Both the position numbers and the translations under genes were made by a program. A model generated the notes under the pieces. That model was given only the letters and a program-made list of their open reading frames with translations, was not told the DNA's origin and did not search any database. Of a stretch of 64,000 bases of DNA, positions 62,686 to 64,000 are shown piece by piece. The first letter of the stretch is position 1. Each line of letters begins with the position of its first letter. The DNA is from Trueperaceae bacterium (lineage in GTDB: Bacteria > Deinococcota > Deinococci > Deinococcales > Trueperaceae): NCBI GenBank assembly GCA_023954415.1, contig JAMLIB010000003.1, positions 248,001 to 312,000 on the forward strand, read 5' to 3'.

Positions 62686-63459
62686 TTACCGCCGAGTGCT
62701 CACCTCCTCTGCGAGAACGGCACCGTAGTCGTTGCCGAAGGAGGTGCGTACGAAGGTGATAACTCCAGCGATCTGCTGGTCGTCGAGGGCCTTGAAGGGC
62801 GGCATGCCGTGCTCGATGAAGCCGTTGAGCACGCGCTCGACGATGAAATCGGTGTTGCCGACGATGCTGTTGTTCGCCAGCGCAGGTCCGATGCGGCCCT
62901 CGCCGTTGTCGCCGTGGCAGACGGCGCAGTTGGCGGCGAAGACGGCGGCGCCCGTCGCCTTGAGGGCGTCGAGATCGGACTCCGAGATGTCGGCCTGCTG
63001 CTCGGGGAGCTTGTCCTCGATGGCGGCGGCGGTCGGCGACACGAGGAAGAACTCGCCGCCGAGCTTCTGGCCGCGGGTCGTGCCGGGGGCCGTGTCGCGC
63101 TTGAAGGTGTAGAGGGGGTGGCCGCCGTACGTGACCTGGACGCCGCCGTCAGCGCGCGTGGTCGTGCCGACCAGGCTCTGGTCTACGCCCTCGCCGGCCG
63201 TGGCCACGCCGTCGTCTCCCGCCAGCAGGGCGATCCAGTTGTTGGCACAGGCGTCAACGCACGCGCTGACGCCGCCTTCGTCCTTGACGTAGAGGTACAG
63301 GGAGTGCCCGTCGGGGGTGACCAGGTAGGTGCCGTAATCGGCCGTCGTGGCGACGGTGAAGTCCGCTGGTGCGGCTTCCTGCGCCATGACGTAGAAGGTG
63401 AGACCAGCCATGGCCGTCGCCGCAAGCAGGGCGAGACGCTTGAATTGCCTGTCTATCAT
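62686..63459 (-). CDS. Periplasmic cytochrome c fused to a COG4315-type secreted domain
   Basis: 257 residues. After a signal segment (LALLAATAMAGLTFYVMAQ), residues about 38-145 form a secreted-repeat domain (Lipoprotein_15/COG4315) with GTYLVTPDGHSLYLYVKDEGGVSACVDACANNW and GHPLYTFKRDTAPGTTRGQ. The C-terminal domain is a mono-haem cytochrome c with AANCAVCHGDNGEGRIGPAL (CxxCH) and the Met ligand in GMPPFKALDDQQIAGVITFVR. It is the first gene of the operon and probably the electron acceptor of the PQQ dehydrogenase. Signal region and N-terminal Cys pair could also mediate haem or metal handling. Confidence 0.85.
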   Translation of the reverse strand: MIDRQFKRLALLAATAMAGLTFYVMAQEAAPADFTVATTADYGTYLVTPDGHSLYLYVKDEGGVSACVDACANNWIALLAGDDGVATAGEGVDQSLVGTTTRADGGVQVTYGGHPLYTFKRDTAPGTTRGQKLGGEFFLVSPTAAAIEDKLPEQQADISESDLDALKATGAAVFAANCAVCHGDNGEGRIGPALANNSIVGNTDFIVERVLNGFIEHGMPPFKALDDQQIAGVITFVRTSFGNDYGAVLAEEVSTRR

Positions 63460-64000
63460 CTACTTCGCCTCCGTCAAGTTCGCGTGGGTTTGGCCGGTCA
63501 CGGTTCTCGGCTGGCCTCGCTCTCGCGGGGGGAAGCTTGGGGTTCGCTGGGCAGGGGTAACTCTCCGAGAGCCCGTATGACCTGCGTGGCCGACCCCTTC
63601 GGATGGTGGGGTGCGAAGCCCAAACGCAAACAGATTTGAGGAAGATGATATTCGGGACATAAGTCCCGCGCAAGTAGCAAGGCCTCGTGCACGACGATGC
63701 GCAGTCGGTGGCTGCCGTGAGGGACGCTCAAAGCGCGAGGGCCCAGCATCGGTGGGGGCCGATACGAGAGCGGTAGCGCATGCCCGGGTCCGGTCTCGGG
63801 CCGCGTGCTATCCTGCTTGTTCGCGGCCCGCGTTCACGCCTCGCAACGTAACGGGCGGGTGCGGGTGTCGGAGCAGGGCTCCGCATCTCGTTCAAGCGAG
63901 CAGGTGACAGGAGTAAGAGCTTCTGTGCGGGGTCAAGTGAGAACGGTTGGACGGCCCGGGTGGTCGTCCATGGTCTCGTGTCGTGACATCGAACCGTGCG
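63460..64000. other. Gene-free stretch upstream of the PQQ operon
   Basis: About 541 bases without a convincing gene; the short open frames are Arg/Pro-rich shadows. It contains the cytochrome gene's leader (GGAGG-like site near 63470) and the dyad at 63653-63668. The last 200 bases show no tRNA cloverleaf or other structure I could recognise. A gene may begin past the right edge. Confidence 0.4.
63653..63668. promoter_or_regulatory. CGGGAC-ATAA-GTCCCG dyad
   Basis: A perfect 6-bp inverted repeat with a 4-bp A/T spacer, in an unusually A/T-rich patch about 195 bases upstream of the cytochrome start. It could be the site of a dimeric regulator of the PQQ operon. No regulator gene is in view. 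Confidence 0.35.

Noticed and set aside
63460..64000. tRNA or small RNA gene at the right end
   Set aside because: No cloverleaf, T-loop motif or terminator could be seen; only a dyad and short shadow frames.

Overview
The window is about 70% G+C and gene-dense, and looks like chromosome of a Gram-negative-type (diderm) Deinococcota bacterium, most likely of the Trueperaceae. The reasons are the very high G+C, an outer-membrane barrel protein ending in Phe, several non-lipidated ABC binding proteins, a possible HspR site, and many genes whose start codon lies 6-9 nt after a TANNNT box. The last feature is the leaderless-mRNA pattern known from Deinococcus. This placement is an inference; there is no rRNA or other marker here. 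I found no tRNA, CRISPR array, insertion sequence or prophage.

Layout. 0-0.6 kb: 3' end of a deoxyhypusine-synthase-like gene. 0.8-5.2 kb: a 1483-residue lipoprotein whose middle looks like the pore-forming part of anthrax protective antigen, divergent from a BTAD/STAND regulator (5.5-8.1 kb). Tandem 11-bp repeats lie between them. 8.1-9.2 kb: an internally deleted hydrolase, a TfoX-N protein, and an SMR guanidinium exporter behind a guanidine-III riboswitch. 9.5-13.7 kb: DNA methyltransferase, luciferase-like oxidoreductase, small membrane protein and a GH31 enzyme carrying the sulfoquinovosidase residues. 13.7-17.4 kb: peptide ABC operon I. 17.5-23.6 kb: TetR-controlled envelope export operon (RND transporter, LolA-like protein, outer-membrane barrel, TPR protein). 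23.7-29.9 kb: phosphatase, zinc peptidase, sugar ABC operon with a HAD phosphatase, DUF2249 protein. 30-42.2 kb: transporters, flavoenzymes, stress and repair genes (msrA, msrB, hsp20) and leucyl aminopeptidase. 42.3-50.1 kb: IclR-controlled peptide operon II, with uptake genes followed by three peptidase-type enzymes. 50.2-52.4 kb: mnmH-selD. 52.5-56.2 kb: a small unknown gene and peptide ABC operon III. 56.5-58.5 kb: GGDEF-EAL protein. 58.5-63.5 kb: a PQQ alcohol-oxidation operon (cytochrome c, quinoprotein dehydrogenase, fused double binding protein).

Themes. The cell appears to live on peptides and sugars: three peptide and one sugar importer lie here, but none has its ATPase gene beside it. 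Selenium is used for tRNA selenouridine. The most unusual items are the protective-antigen-like lipoprotein with its putative SARP-type regulator, the fused MoxJ-like/branched-chain-type binding protein in the PQQ operon, the guanidine-III riboswitch, and the probable sulfoquinovosidase. All family assignments come from reading the sequence and remembered motifs; none was checked by a database search.
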